From contig CAXXKX010000003.1 of assembly GCA_963676655.2 (NCBI GenBank), positions 3,534,001-3,598,000 of the forward strand: a DNA stretch of 64,000 bases, read 5' to 3'. The translations under genes were made by a program, and so were the position numbers. A model generated the notes under the pieces. It made no database searches. It was not told where the DNA came from and was given only the letters and a program-made list of their open reading frames with translations. This document shows positions 43,105-52,309 of this stretch, piece by piece; position 1 is the first letter of the stretch, and every line of letters starts with the position of its first letter. Source of the stretch: G963676655 sp963676655 (lineage in GTDB: Bacteria > Verrucomicrobiota > Lentisphaeria > Victivallales > Victivallaceae).

Positions 43105-44724
43105 TTATATCTTCGGCCAACGAAAACGGTATCTATTATTATAGTACTTCTCTTTTAACCAGGCTAGGTCATTTTTCCAGTCATCAATTGCTTCTTCTGG
43201 AGGATTAGTTCTCCTTTTCGCATTCCTAACAAATGAAGCTATTGTATTCGCCAATTTCTTTAGCCTTGTTCCCGTTTTAGGTTCACCCCATTCTTGCATA
43301 TATTCAGGAGATTGAACATTAGGTACATGTTTCAGCATTATACTATCCAAAATTTCATGCCGGGAATAAACTCCTATGCCACTTCCTCCTACATGATACC
43401 CCATAACACTTAACAAACCCTCTTGAGGCCAATCAGTTTCTTCAATATCATCACGTCCAGGAACAATATTTGTTGTTGGCCAATCAAACCCCCAATCAAG
43501 AATAGATTGTAAAGCAGGATGGTCATTACCTAATTCCAACAGTAACGATTCGTTATCGTATGGGTCTTCTTGAGTAACAGCATAAGCAAGAAACATTTCT
43601 TGGGAATAAATACGCAAAGCACACCCTCTGTATGATTCAAGGCATTCTTCGAGTTTATCTTCATCCCATGCTTGCCTACCAAGAATTATTACATCGCTTG
43701 CGCCCAAATTGTAACAAGCAACACCCATCTTTTTCATTATTTCATCAAAAGTGCTTTCTTCGTATGGGCCAGAACCACTGGTACATACATTTTCAGGCAA
43801 AAAGTTGAACCTAGATTTATTACTACCTTCATCATTTTCCTCCTCCTCATCATCGTATTCGTCGTCATCGTCTTCATCACCATATTCATTATTCCAATTA
43901 GTCAGAGTTGATGCAAGTCCTTTTAGGTTTGAGTTCAAATTATCCATAGATGAACCTAATTCATCAATAGATGAACCAAATTCATCAAGAGATGAGGCAA
44001 GGTCATCGTAGTCATTTTCATCATCATAATCTTCGTCATCATAATCTCCTTCATCATCGTACTCGTCTTCATCGCCATAGTCTTCATCACCAGCTTGATT
44101 TTTAATCTGTTCTGCCCAATCATCGTCGACCAGTAAACATTTATCGTGATTTTGTGATTTAATGATATTTCCGTAAATTTTTTCAAGTTGCGGATATAAA
44201 CCAAATTCAATATTCACCAAAACACATTCCATGCCTTCTATATGAATTTCAAAGACAAGCGATTCTCCATCAATACTATTAAAGAATATATTCTCCTCTC
44301 TTTTTGTTCTCATAATATATCTTGCCATTGCAACAATACGGTCGTCTAACCCAAAATCATAGATTAAAATTGTTTCCATTAACCTATCTACTGTTTTAAC
44401 AATTCGGAAAGAATAATCAAGTCCAGTAGCTCTTCTTATATCAGCAGCTTTTGAATTTAATAATTCGTAAAACTCCATCTCTATAGGCTGATTCCCGGCA
44501 TAAAGTTGTATCATTAAATTTTTATCTTGGTCATTATATAATGTATCGTATTCATATTGAGCTACGCAATTGCATGCTTCGCATGTCATCAGAAATAATG
44601 ACTTGTCAAATACTTTTTGTTTTAGCTCCGGTTCATGAGTTACATTTATAGACATATATCTTTTAAAATTATTTATGTGACCACATTCCGGACAGCTAAT
44701 TTCTTCTACAATGGATAATGTCAT
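43105..44724 (-). CDS. CpXC-domain protein with acidic low-complexity linker
   Basis: A 539-aa protein; the start at 44724 (MTLSIVEEISCPECGH) has AGGAGG 6 bases upstream. Residues 9-80 hold the CpXC zinc domain: SCPECGHINNF and FLMTCEACNCVAQYEYD. Then come a mixed domain, two highly acidic Asp/Glu/Tyr runs (about 43855-44090 in the DNA) with the helical repeat SSIDELGSSMDNLNSN between them, and a C-terminal alpha/beta domain. The CpXC domain is common in proteins next to toxin-immunity or conflict loci. The acidic region could mimic DNA or bind basic proteins; that is inference. Confidence 0.65.
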   Translation of the reverse strand: MTLSIVEEISCPECGHINNFKRYMSINVTHEPELKQKVFDKSLFLMTCEACNCVAQYEYDTLYNDQDKNLMIQLYAGNQPIEMEFYELLNSKAADIRRATGLDYSFRIVKTVDRLMETILIYDFGLDDRIVAMARYIMRTKREENIFFNSIDGESLVFEIHIEGMECVLVNIEFGLYPQLEKIYGNIIKSQNHDKCLLVDDDWAEQIKNQAGDEDYGDEDEYDDEGDYDDEDYDDENDYDDLASSLDEFGSSIDELGSSMDNLNSNLKGLASTLTNWNNEYGDEDDDDEYDDEEEENDEGSNKSRFNFLPENVCTSGSGPYEESTFDEIMKKMGVACYNLGASDVIILGRQAWDEDKLEECLESYRGCALRIYSQEMFLAYAVTQEDPYDNESLLLELGNDHPALQSILDWGFDWPTTNIVPGRDDIEETDWPQEGLLSVMGYHVGGSGIGVYSRHEILDSIMLKHVPNVQSPEYMQEWGEPKTGTRLKKLANTIASFVRNAKRRTNPPEEAIDDWKNDLAWLKEKYYNNRYRFRWPKI

Positions 44725-44754
44725 AAATATCCTCCTTGTTTCTCTATACACATC

Positions 44755-45462
44755 TTACAAATCCAACAATGCACCATTGATGCGCAGCCACTCTTTCTTT
44801 TCTCTGTAATCCGGCATCACTCGTTCCAATAACCGCCAAAATTCCTTTGAATGGTCGTGATATATCCGATGACAGAGTTCATGAGCCGCCACATAATCTA
44901 CTATGGATACCGGAGCAATTACTATGCGCCAGTTGAAATTCATTTCTCCATCTTTTGTACAGCTTCCCCACTGCCTTTTAAGAGACTTTATCTTGATTCC
45001 ATGATATGATGCCCCAAGCCGGTCCTTATAGCGTTCAAGGCGTTGTTTGAGCTTTATTTCGGCATGTTCCATATACCACTGAGTCAACAGTTCTTTAATG
45101 GCATAATCTGTCGCATCCGCATCCATTTTTTTTATCGTTACGACAAAACGCCCATTCTTTAATTCGACCTTATCATCCTTACCCGGAATAACTTTCAGCC
45201 GGTAGTTTCTGCCAAGGTATTGAAAAGATTCGCCGCTTACATATTCTTTAGGCTTGAATGGATATTTAACCTCTTCATTGAATCTTATTTTACTGATAAT
45301 CCACGGAGTCTTACGTTTGATTATATTGTGGATATTCTCCTCGGAAAGGTCATGGGGAACGATTATACTTACTTCGTTTGCAGGCGATACTTGCAATGAA
45401 GCTGTTCGCCTGCGGTCACGTCTGATGACCTTATAATCAAATATTGGCTTGTTAGTTACCAA
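44755..45462 (-). CDS. YgjP-like zinc metallopeptidase (M48/SprT-like)
   Basis: A 235-aa protein starting from TTG, overlapping the end of hsdR by 11 bases. The metal site is AAHELCHRIYHDHSKEFW (HExxH plus a third His), preceded by the family's KIKSLKRQWGSCTKDGEMNFNWR block and the N-terminal YKVIRRDRRRTASLQV. YgjP/DUF45 proteins are regularly found next to type I restriction hsdR genes (established), with the biochemical role unclear. Coupled translation with hsdR agrees with a link to that complex. Confidence 0.85.
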   Translation of the reverse strand: MVTNKPIFDYKVIRRDRRRTASLQVSPANEVSIIVPHDLSEENIHNIIKRKTPWIISKIRFNEEVKYPFKPKEYVSGESFQYLGRNYRLKVIPGKDDKVELKNGRFVVTIKKMDADATDYAIKELLTQWYMEHAEIKLKQRLERYKDRLGASYHGIKIKSLKRQWGSCTKDGEMNFNWRIVIAPVSIVDYVAAHELCHRIYHDHSKEFWRLLERVMPDYREKKEWLRINGALLDL

Positions 45463-48439
45463 AATTCACCTTCGCAAGTTCAATATATCGTTCAATAATC
45501 TTTTTGTTTACCGCTGGGTTTTTGACAAACTTAATCAGTATCCGTTTTATGTCACGCCTTAACTTTTTGACCTCGTCCTCCTTCTTGAAGAACTCCACAA
45601 TTGAAGTACGTTCCTGCAACATATCAAATATTGCAGAAGACGTTTCAACCATGGAACGCAGTTCATCCTCTGTTGGTTCTTCAATTCCTGCTTCAGCCTG
45701 CAAAATATTGTAGAAAGCATATTCCTGCTTACTTAGCCCAAGGTCTTCTGCTTCGGACTTTCTTCTTAGTTCAATATTGTCTTTGATATCTTTAAGCTCA
45801 AACAGCAGTTGTTCCCATTTTCCGTGTTGCTTTTCGAGAATATCTTTCAGCCGTTCGCTCAATTTTTTGTAGTATTCAGGGTCATGTTCAAGGTTGACAG
45901 TGATATGATGCTTTATCGCATGCTCTATTTCACTTGCCTTAGCCCTTGGAGATTTCAGAGTGGCAATGAAAGGTTCAAAATCATCAGACACCAAGTCTAC
46001 AGGTGGAATTTTTGGGTCTATTCCGGTTGAATAAATGTGTTCGTCTATCAACTCTCGAACCTTTTCTCCATAACCGGCAATATTCAGTTGTTCATCTCGA
46101 TATCTGTTTCTTGCTCCAATCGCAATTCTGCCCAACAGCTTCATATCGCCAATATAGGGAGATGCTTCAGCTTTCGGCAGTATAATATCCATCATTTTCA
46201 TGAATTTCTTAAAGTCAAGCATAAAGCTCGAACGCACCTGTTCATCTTCGAGGGCTTGAATACAACTTTCGATATCCTTCATGTTCAAATCACGGAAATA
46301 AGCCACTGCTTTGGTATGATACATTTCAAGTTTAGGTAATTCATCCTTGATGGGAATTAATGCGCCTTTGACATCATCACTGCTGAAAACATCGAGAGCC
46401 TCTTGCAGATAATCAGCCAGCCCGTAATAGTCGACAACATAGCCACGGTTTTTTCCGGTAGCAACCCGGTTCACTCTTGCGATTGCCTGAAGCAAATTGT
46501 GGTCGACCAGTTTCCGGTCCAGATACATCACCTGTTCAACTGGTGCGTCAAAGCCGGTCAACAGCATATCCTTGACAATCAGAAAAGAGAGCTGGTCTTC
46601 ATCCATTTTCTGCTTGAAACGTTCAATGTAAATCTTATGCTTATTGCCGTCAGTGTGTTCGGCTATATGCAGCTTGTCATTGTGGTCCCCGCTGATAATA
46701 ACCGCTGATTCCGGTGCGCCAAGTTTATCCAGGGCATGCTTATACCTGACTGCCGCTTCCCGGCTCGAAGTAACAATCTGCGCCTTGAAACCGTTCGGCT
46801 GAATATGCGTCTTGTAATGGTCAAGAATATCAATCGCCACCATCTCAATCCGTTTGGACGCTTCCAGAACAGCCTGTTCCTTGCCGTACTTCTTTTTTAT
46901 TTCCTCTTTTTCCGCAGGCGTTTTATCACCGAAGTAAATATCAAAAAGTTTATCAAGTGAATCGCCTGTGACCTTTGTATTGGATTCACGTCCTTCGTAA
47001 AGAATCTGCAACGTGGCTCCGTCTTTTACGGATTGGTCGATAGTATAAGTATCAATATAGGAGCCGAATTCGTTCCTGGTCTTTTCAGTCTTGATAAGCG
47101 GCGTCCCGGTAAAAGCGATTTTAGGCGCATTGGGTAACGCTTTATTCAGATGCGCCCCCAATGTCGAATATTGGCTCCGATGGGCTTCATCTATGAGTAT
47201 AACGATTTTATCGCTGTTATTAAGCGTATCCATCTCTCCGAATTCGTCATCGGATTGAAATTTGTGAATCATCCCGGTAATCAAATCACTGCTGTCTTTT
47301 TTTAGCAGACTTTTTAACCGCTTGACGCTATTGGCATGGTAAACAGTTTCATCCTGACAACGCTTGAAGGTGGCGGTCAACTGCCGGTCCAGTTGGGTTC
47401 TGTCGGTGATAAAGACTATCTTGTAATCTTTCAGTTCGGGATTTCTCCGCATCTGCATGGCAAAGAATACCATCGTCAACGATTTACCACTTCCCTGGGT
47501 GTGCCATATTACCCCGCCTTTGTCATAGCGGCTTTTGCCCTCCCGCAAACGAATGATTGCCTTATGCACCGCACGGTACTGCTGATAACGACAAACTTTT
47601 TTGATGGTCTGACCATTTTCGGTTTCAAAGATGATGAAATTCCTTATGATATCCAAAAGGTTCTTTTTATTGAATACTCCGCCCAACAACATCTCCTGAG
47701 AACTCAATGCCTGTTGAGCTTCATCAACCCCCAATATTTTATTATCTTCTACCGGCTTATACGGATATGCGTCCTTCCACTCCATGAAATGTTCATATCC
47801 GGCTCCAATCGTACCTAGCACTGCTTTATCATAAAAGGTGGAAACAAGCAACTGATTGTACCAATACAACCGTTCAGCGCCTTCATGTTCCTCCGGATAA
47901 CGCTTGTTCTGATAACGATGAAGCTGATTGATACCTTCTTCCAAAGGATTGGTTATATATGGGGATTTACATTCGATTACCGCCAATGGCAAACCGTTGA
48001 TAAAGACCACCACATCAGGAATAATATTCTGTTTCGGTCCATGCACCTTGAATTGATTGACCACAAGAAATTCATTGTTTTCGATATTCTCAAAATCAAT
48101 GACCTTTACCGTCTGACCTTTTCTGCCTTTTCCCATATCCTGTTCATAGGACATGTATTTAACCATGTTCTCAAAGAACCATTGGTTCGCTTCCATCAAT
48201 GACGATTGATTGATATGGGTAAGGTCGTGAACCACCTTATTCAGGTTTTCCTCTGATATCCAGGGATTGATTCGTTGAATAGATGAACGCAGACGATGTA
48301 CCAACACCACATCACGCCAGGTATTGCGTTCCGGGTGGTCGATATCAGGCGACATCTCAGAACCGTGAATATAAGTATACCCCAACCTTTGCAGTTGGTG
48401 GATACACGGTTCTTCTACTTTGATACATTCTTCGTTCAT
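45452..48439 (-). CDS. hsdR: Type I restriction enzyme, R subunit
   Basis: A 995-aa motor-nuclease; the ATG at 48439 removes 14 residues of a longer frame. The nuclease core PDVVVFINGLPLAVIECKS lies near 141-160. Then the SF2 helicase motifs follow: HTQGSGKS (314-320, Walker A-type), FITDRTQLDRQL, ILIDEAHRSQ, AFTGTPL and later VKDMLLTGFDAP and QAIARVNR. The C-terminal helical region binds the methylase. Length fits HsdR. It cleaves unmodified DNA after ATP-driven translocation, with HsdM and HsdS encoded upstream in the same operon. Two extra genes are inserted between hsdS and hsdR. Confidence 0.95.
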   Translation of the reverse strand: MNEECIKVEEPCIHQLQRLGYTYIHGSEMSPDIDHPERNTWRDVVLVHRLRSSIQRINPWISEENLNKVVHDLTHINQSSLMEANQWFFENMVKYMSYEQDMGKGRKGQTVKVIDFENIENNEFLVVNQFKVHGPKQNIIPDVVVFINGLPLAVIECKSPYITNPLEEGINQLHRYQNKRYPEEHEGAERLYWYNQLLVSTFYDKAVLGTIGAGYEHFMEWKDAYPYKPVEDNKILGVDEAQQALSSQEMLLGGVFNKKNLLDIIRNFIIFETENGQTIKKVCRYQQYRAVHKAIIRLREGKSRYDKGGVIWHTQGSGKSLTMVFFAMQMRRNPELKDYKIVFITDRTQLDRQLTATFKRCQDETVYHANSVKRLKSLLKKDSSDLITGMIHKFQSDDEFGEMDTLNNSDKIVILIDEAHRSQYSTLGAHLNKALPNAPKIAFTGTPLIKTEKTRNEFGSYIDTYTIDQSVKDGATLQILYEGRESNTKVTGDSLDKLFDIYFGDKTPAEKEEIKKKYGKEQAVLEASKRIEMVAIDILDHYKTHIQPNGFKAQIVTSSREAAVRYKHALDKLGAPESAVIISGDHNDKLHIAEHTDGNKHKIYIERFKQKMDEDQLSFLIVKDMLLTGFDAPVEQVMYLDRKLVDHNLLQAIARVNRVATGKNRGYVVDYYGLADYLQEALDVFSSDDVKGALIPIKDELPKLEMYHTKAVAYFRDLNMKDIESCIQALEDEQVRSSFMLDFKKFMKMMDIILPKAEASPYIGDMKLLGRIAIGARNRYRDEQLNIAGYGEKVRELIDEHIYSTGIDPKIPPVDLVSDDFEPFIATLKSPRAKASEIEHAIKHHITVNLEHDPEYYKKLSERLKDILEKQHGKWEQLLFELKDIKDNIELRRKSEAEDLGLSKQEYAFYNILQAEAGIEEPTEDELRSMVETSSAIFDMLQERTSIVEFFKKEDEVKKLRRDIKRILIKFVKNPAVNKKIIERYIELAKVNFGN

Positions 48440-48458
48440 ATTACAACCTAAATCGTTA

Positions 48459-49097
48459 CTAAAAAATCTCAAACATATCATCTAATGTTTCTTTATATGT
48501 TTTTTCCCCTTTGAATAGACACTCAATATTATAAAACAATTTATCTTCATCTTTGTCTTTCAACATGAATATATCGAACCCATTTTTATCATTGATTTTT
48601 ATGTAAAAACAATACTTATATTTTAGCCTATGTCTATAGACAACTAGTTTCGCCCAATCGAACAGTTCTTTATTATCGCCATCGGAAATGTCCTTCTTGA
48701 TTTCAAAAACAATAAGATTGTTATTTTTATTTGATGATGACGTTTCTGTATTTCGGGTGTGGATAATTATATCAGGGTAAAGCCTTCTTTCTACCGATTG
48801 TCGACGCTCTATTTCCTTTTGGAGTATCAGCATTATCCGTGATGATTTTACCTTTTTACATCTCTCGCTGAATACATCTTTTATAACTTGTCTATTCTTA
48901 TTGTACTCACAATCAATATTATAGGCTTTAAACAATCTTCTTCTCTCTAAATATAAGGCAAGTCGATGCGCTAAGCATCTTTCGCTTAAATCATGTATTA
49001 TCAGGTAATTATCTTTGACTGTTAAAGTTTTTAATGAAACTTTTATTGCTTTAATTATTTCATCTTTAGAGATACCAATTGTTGTATCAGACCCCAT
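48459..49097 (-). CDS. PD-(D/E)XK nuclease-like protein inserted before hsdR
   Basis: A 212-aa protein with GGGAG before the ATG. RRLYPDIIIHTR followed by NLIVFEIKKDISDGDNKELF gives the D ... E-x-K core of a restriction-like nuclease; an N-terminal helix with SERCLAHRLALYLE may supply an extra acidic residue. It is close to single-domain nucleases seen beside restriction and abortive-infection genes. The stop lies 19 bases from the hsdR start, and the upstream gene ends 123 bases before it. Stand-alone cleavage or a regulatory part of the type I complex are both possible. Confidence 0.65.
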   Translation of the reverse strand: MGSDTTIGISKDEIIKAIKVSLKTLTVKDNYLIIHDLSERCLAHRLALYLERRRLFKAYNIDCEYNKNRQVIKDVFSERCKKVKSSRIMLILQKEIERRQSVERRLYPDIIIHTRNTETSSSNKNNNLIVFEIKKDISDGDNKELFDWAKLVVYRHRLKYKYCFYIKINDKNGFDIFMLKDKDEDKLFYNIECLFKGEKTYKETLDDMFEIF

Positions 49098-49220
49098 TTT
49101 TTACTCCCTAACTTTGCCCGTCTGTAAATTCTGCATGAACCCTTTTTCATATCTTTGAGATTTTCTTTTGCTGTTTCGGGTTAAGAATATGCTTAGCCTC
49201 CGGATTGACACCGTCTGTTT

Positions 49221-51092
49221 TCAGTAATTACACCGGATTGCTTTCTGCAATTTTTCCATATACTCTTCCAGCCATTCAGCAATTTCTTTAGGGGATGCAT
49301 CTTCACGCCTACCCCAGGGGCCTTCATAGCCTATTATTTGTTTAACACGTCCCGACTCATAATCCCATTGCAACTTATGACCAAATACGTCCTCAATCAT
49401 TTTCTTATTATTTTCAAGTTCATTGAAACAGGATTTATTTAGCTCCGCATTTTTGTCTTTAAATACCAGTTCAACTCTAATCGGGAGCTTTTCTTTTGTT
49501 TGTTTTTTCCCGGCAATTATTGACCATTCGGCAGAACAGCCAAATACATCAGTCCTTTGGGTCAAATAATATCTATCGAAACTTGTCCATTCGGCACCAA
49601 AATCTTTACATATCCCAGAAAATATCTTTCTTGCTTCCACCCAAAATTCATGATGTGAATAACTCATTTTCGCACTCCCTTTTCTTCCCAGTTCTATAAC
49701 TTTCTCTGATATATTACTTTTTCTAACAAACGAAGGCATCGCTCCAAGCGGGGGAACATCGTTTATGTCATACAGGGCATAAACAAGTTTTTCATATTCG
49801 TTCTCATATATTTCACTGGAACTTAAATCAAAGTGAACCCTAGTTTCTAAATATTTAGGCTTAAAAGGAACGCCATCATCACCTTTCTCTTTTATTATTG
49901 GAAGGTACTTTTCTTGTTTAACGTCTCTATGAACTTCTTCAATTATATATTGAGTTTCCTTGCCAACTCCACCGGTTCTGGCATCTGCCTTATGTTTGTA
50001 TTGTTCGTCACAAATAATCAAAACTTTATCTGCAAGTGGAATTTGTTCCATAAAGAAATTTGCATCGTGACCACCTCTTAAATTCCATCTGTCTAAGATT
50101 GCATCAAGTCCGCTTTCAGTCCGCAGTCTTGTCGCAAGAGAGATTACCCACTCTTTATGTTCTTCAGAAGACCACGAATATGAAACAAACACCCGTGGTC
50201 GTTTTTGTGATTCATCAGAGTTACTCTTTGAGGTATCAGTTTCAACAGCGTTCAAGCCCTCCGTGAAAATTTCCAATTGGAGCTTAATATTTCTTTTTAC
50301 TCTTCTGACAGTATTTCCCACTCCTGCACGTACCACTGCCATTTCAATATTAAACCTTTGCGACTTTCTGTATTTTTCAACATCAATCCCCATCTCTGCG
50401 TAGCTGTTCTTACGTGCGTCTAAGAAAGACTTAACGATTCCATTGAAATTAATTCTGTCAATGTATTTTTCGGCTATTTCTGAGAGGCAATCAAAAAGAT
50501 TATCTGAGTACTGCAACTTTAACTTTTTACTTAACTCCTCTACTGTTGTCAAAAATTCACTAGATGAGTCATTGATTTCATTAATAATAATACTATATAG
50601 TTCTTTTAGTTTGTCAACAGGCTCAAACCGATTATTAGGGTTGCTAATTTTCACAATTTTAATGCATTTAATTTGGATTCTAGTTAAAGCATTGTCATAA
50701 TTCTCATTCAGTTGCTTTTGGATGAGTTTAATATGTTTACTTTCAGGGTCCTGAACATCATAAGGAAGGGAGTTAATATGGACTGACTCAATCCATTCGT
50801 TTGGTCCGTTTTCACTTTCATTAAACCCGTGAAATTTATTTATGTCTTCACATATTGTCTTCTGGTATTTGTCTTTATCATTTACAATTTCACAGAAAAG
50901 AGAAAAAGGGATATCCAAGCGTAAATCATGCCCTATTTGTCCACCATTCCAGTTGTCCATAGAAACTGCTTCAATAATCTCATATTTAGATTTTTGTAGT
51001 ATAGACAATAATAGTTCTTTACGGTTTACTTGATAGAAACCTATCAAGTTTTGCAGTACCGTTTTGATTTTCAAGGGCAATTCGTATTCCAT
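49221..51092 (-). CDS. SEFIR/TIR-domain protein with DUF4268, embedded in the type I system
   Basis: A 623-aa three-part protein. The N-terminal 280 residues are helical and unrecognised. Residues 299-440 form a SEFIR domain: PRVFVSYSWSSEEHKEWVISL, LDRWNLRGGHD, ADKVLIICDEQY and GVGKETQYIIEE, the last holding the putative NADase-type Glu. Residues about 480-615 match DUF4268 (HHEFWVEARKIFSGICKDFG, WSIIAGKKQ, LPIRVELVF), a nuclease-associated domain. The start shares a base with the hsdS stop (TAATG), so it is translated with the restriction system. SEFIR proteins can kill cells by NAD depletion. A backup that fires when restriction fails is inference. Confidence 0.8.
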   Translation of the reverse strand: MEYELPLKIKTVLQNLIGFYQVNRKELLLSILQKSKYEIIEAVSMDNWNGGQIGHDLRLDIPFSLFCEIVNDKDKYQKTICEDINKFHGFNESENGPNEWIESVHINSLPYDVQDPESKHIKLIQKQLNENYDNALTRIQIKCIKIVKISNPNNRFEPVDKLKELYSIIINEINDSSSEFLTTVEELSKKLKLQYSDNLFDCLSEIAEKYIDRINFNGIVKSFLDARKNSYAEMGIDVEKYRKSQRFNIEMAVVRAGVGNTVRRVKRNIKLQLEIFTEGLNAVETDTSKSNSDESQKRPRVFVSYSWSSEEHKEWVISLATRLRTESGLDAILDRWNLRGGHDANFFMEQIPLADKVLIICDEQYKHKADARTGGVGKETQYIIEEVHRDVKQEKYLPIIKEKGDDGVPFKPKYLETRVHFDLSSSEIYENEYEKLVYALYDINDVPPLGAMPSFVRKSNISEKVIELGRKGSAKMSYSHHEFWVEARKIFSGICKDFGAEWTSFDRYYLTQRTDVFGCSAEWSIIAGKKQTKEKLPIRVELVFKDKNAELNKSCFNELENNKKMIEDVFGHKLQWDYESGRVKQIIGYEGPWGRREDASPKEIAEWLEEYMEKLQKAIRCNY

Positions 51093-52309
51093 TACACCCT
51101 CACTTTCCCTGTCAATAAATCCTGCATTAAGCCTTTTTTCATATCTCTGAGTTTTTCTAAACGAGCCTGTGCTTTATCGATTTTTTTGTCATTAGTCCAA
51201 AGAATTGAAGTTATTTGTTGTTGCTCTTTTTTGGGGGGAAGGCATAACCTTGTTTCTCTTATTGATTTTAAAGACAAATTCTTTATAGTTGTCCCTGTTA
51301 GTTCAGAATCAAAAAAAACTTTCACATATTGAGTTTGTAGTTGATAATAGATAAATTGTTTATTGATATCTTTCTTCAGGTTTATATATGCAGCACTCTT
51401 GCCTAGCATAATATTTTCACCTTGAAAAAAGGCTAGGTTTCCAATTGTTCCATTGATTGACAATAAAATAGATTGCTCGTCCAACTCTTTTTTATGGAGT
51501 AGATATTCATCTTTATCTACACATTTAGTGGAATCAGTAATTATGATTTTACCATTTGAAAGATTGTTGCCATTTATAAAGAAAAATGTTGAGTTATTAG
51601 TATATCTTGGAGTCCCGTGAATACCATCTCCAATCCTCGTGCATAAACTATTCAGTATTTGCACGTCCCACTCCTCAGGAATCCTTCCCAACGGACTGTC
51701 TTTGAATCTGGTGTGTCCGATTCCTTTGGTGAACAGTTCCTGCATGAGTGCTTTTTTTAAGTCGCTCAGTTTGGCTATCAGTTTTTCGGTCGCTTCAATG
51801 CTTCTGTCCACCGAACTCAGAATTTCAGCAATTTTCTTCTGTTCGGAAAGTGGAGGAACAGGAATAAGGAATTCTTTGACAGTTGATGAAGATACTTCTA
51901 AAAATGTGCTTCCAGCAGCTACTTTTGTCAATTCATCTCGCATGAAAATTATTAACTGATATAAAAATTGATTAAATATTGTTCCTTTGCAGCACAGAGA
52001 TTGAAATCCCTGATTAGTTGCCATTGGAACGGTATTTATTGCCGGATACCCTATAGTAGCACGAGAAGTCATCAATACAGTTCCAACAGGAAGAAGCTTA
52101 GCAGAGCTTTTCTTGAGTCCAAGCTCGGAAATAGATTCATCAGCATCTGAAATATACATTGTTTTCAAGTTTGCAACTTGAGATGGACCGACCCACGGGA
52201 TAATACCTTTCCAAAACTCTGCTACATCTCTAGAAGGCGTCCCTCCTCCTATAATATCACAAACTTTCCCCAATTTTTCATAACTCCACTCCTCTGGAAC
52301 TTTACTCAT
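51092..52309 (-). CDS. hsdS: Type I restriction enzyme, S (specificity) subunit
   Basis: A 405-aa protein with two target-recognition domains (about 5-190 and 205-380), each followed by a conserved helix: LSEQKKIAEILSSVDRSIEA with KLIAKLSDLKKALMQELFTK, and KKEQQQITSILWTNDKKIDK with ARLEKLRDMKKGLMQDLLTG. Each TRD starts with the usual IPEEWDVQIL-like or VPEEWSYEKLG opening. HsdS sets the bipartite DNA target of the complex. It overlaps hsdM by 8 bases and the SEFIR gene by one. The N- and C-terminal TRDs are not alike, so the target should be asymmetric. Confidence 0.93.
   Translation of the reverse strand: MSKVPEEWSYEKLGKVCDIIGGGTPSRDVAEFWKGIIPWVGPSQVANLKTMYISDADESISELGLKKSSAKLLPVGTVLMTSRATIGYPAINTVPMATNQGFQSLCCKGTIFNQFLYQLIIFMRDELTKVAAGSTFLEVSSSTVKEFLIPVPPLSEQKKIAEILSSVDRSIEATEKLIAKLSDLKKALMQELFTKGIGHTRFKDSPLGRIPEEWDVQILNSLCTRIGDGIHGTPRYTNNSTFFFINGNNLSNGKIIITDSTKCVDKDEYLLHKKELDEQSILLSINGTIGNLAFFQGENIMLGKSAAYINLKKDINKQFIYYQLQTQYVKVFFDSELTGTTIKNLSLKSIRETRLCLPPKKEQQQITSILWTNDKKIDKAQARLEKLRDMKKGLMQDLLTGKVRV

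Noticed and set aside
43751..44011. Plus-strand frame rich in Ser/Pro in the CpXC gene
   Set aside because: It is the reverse reading of the Asp/Glu-rich low-complexity codons.
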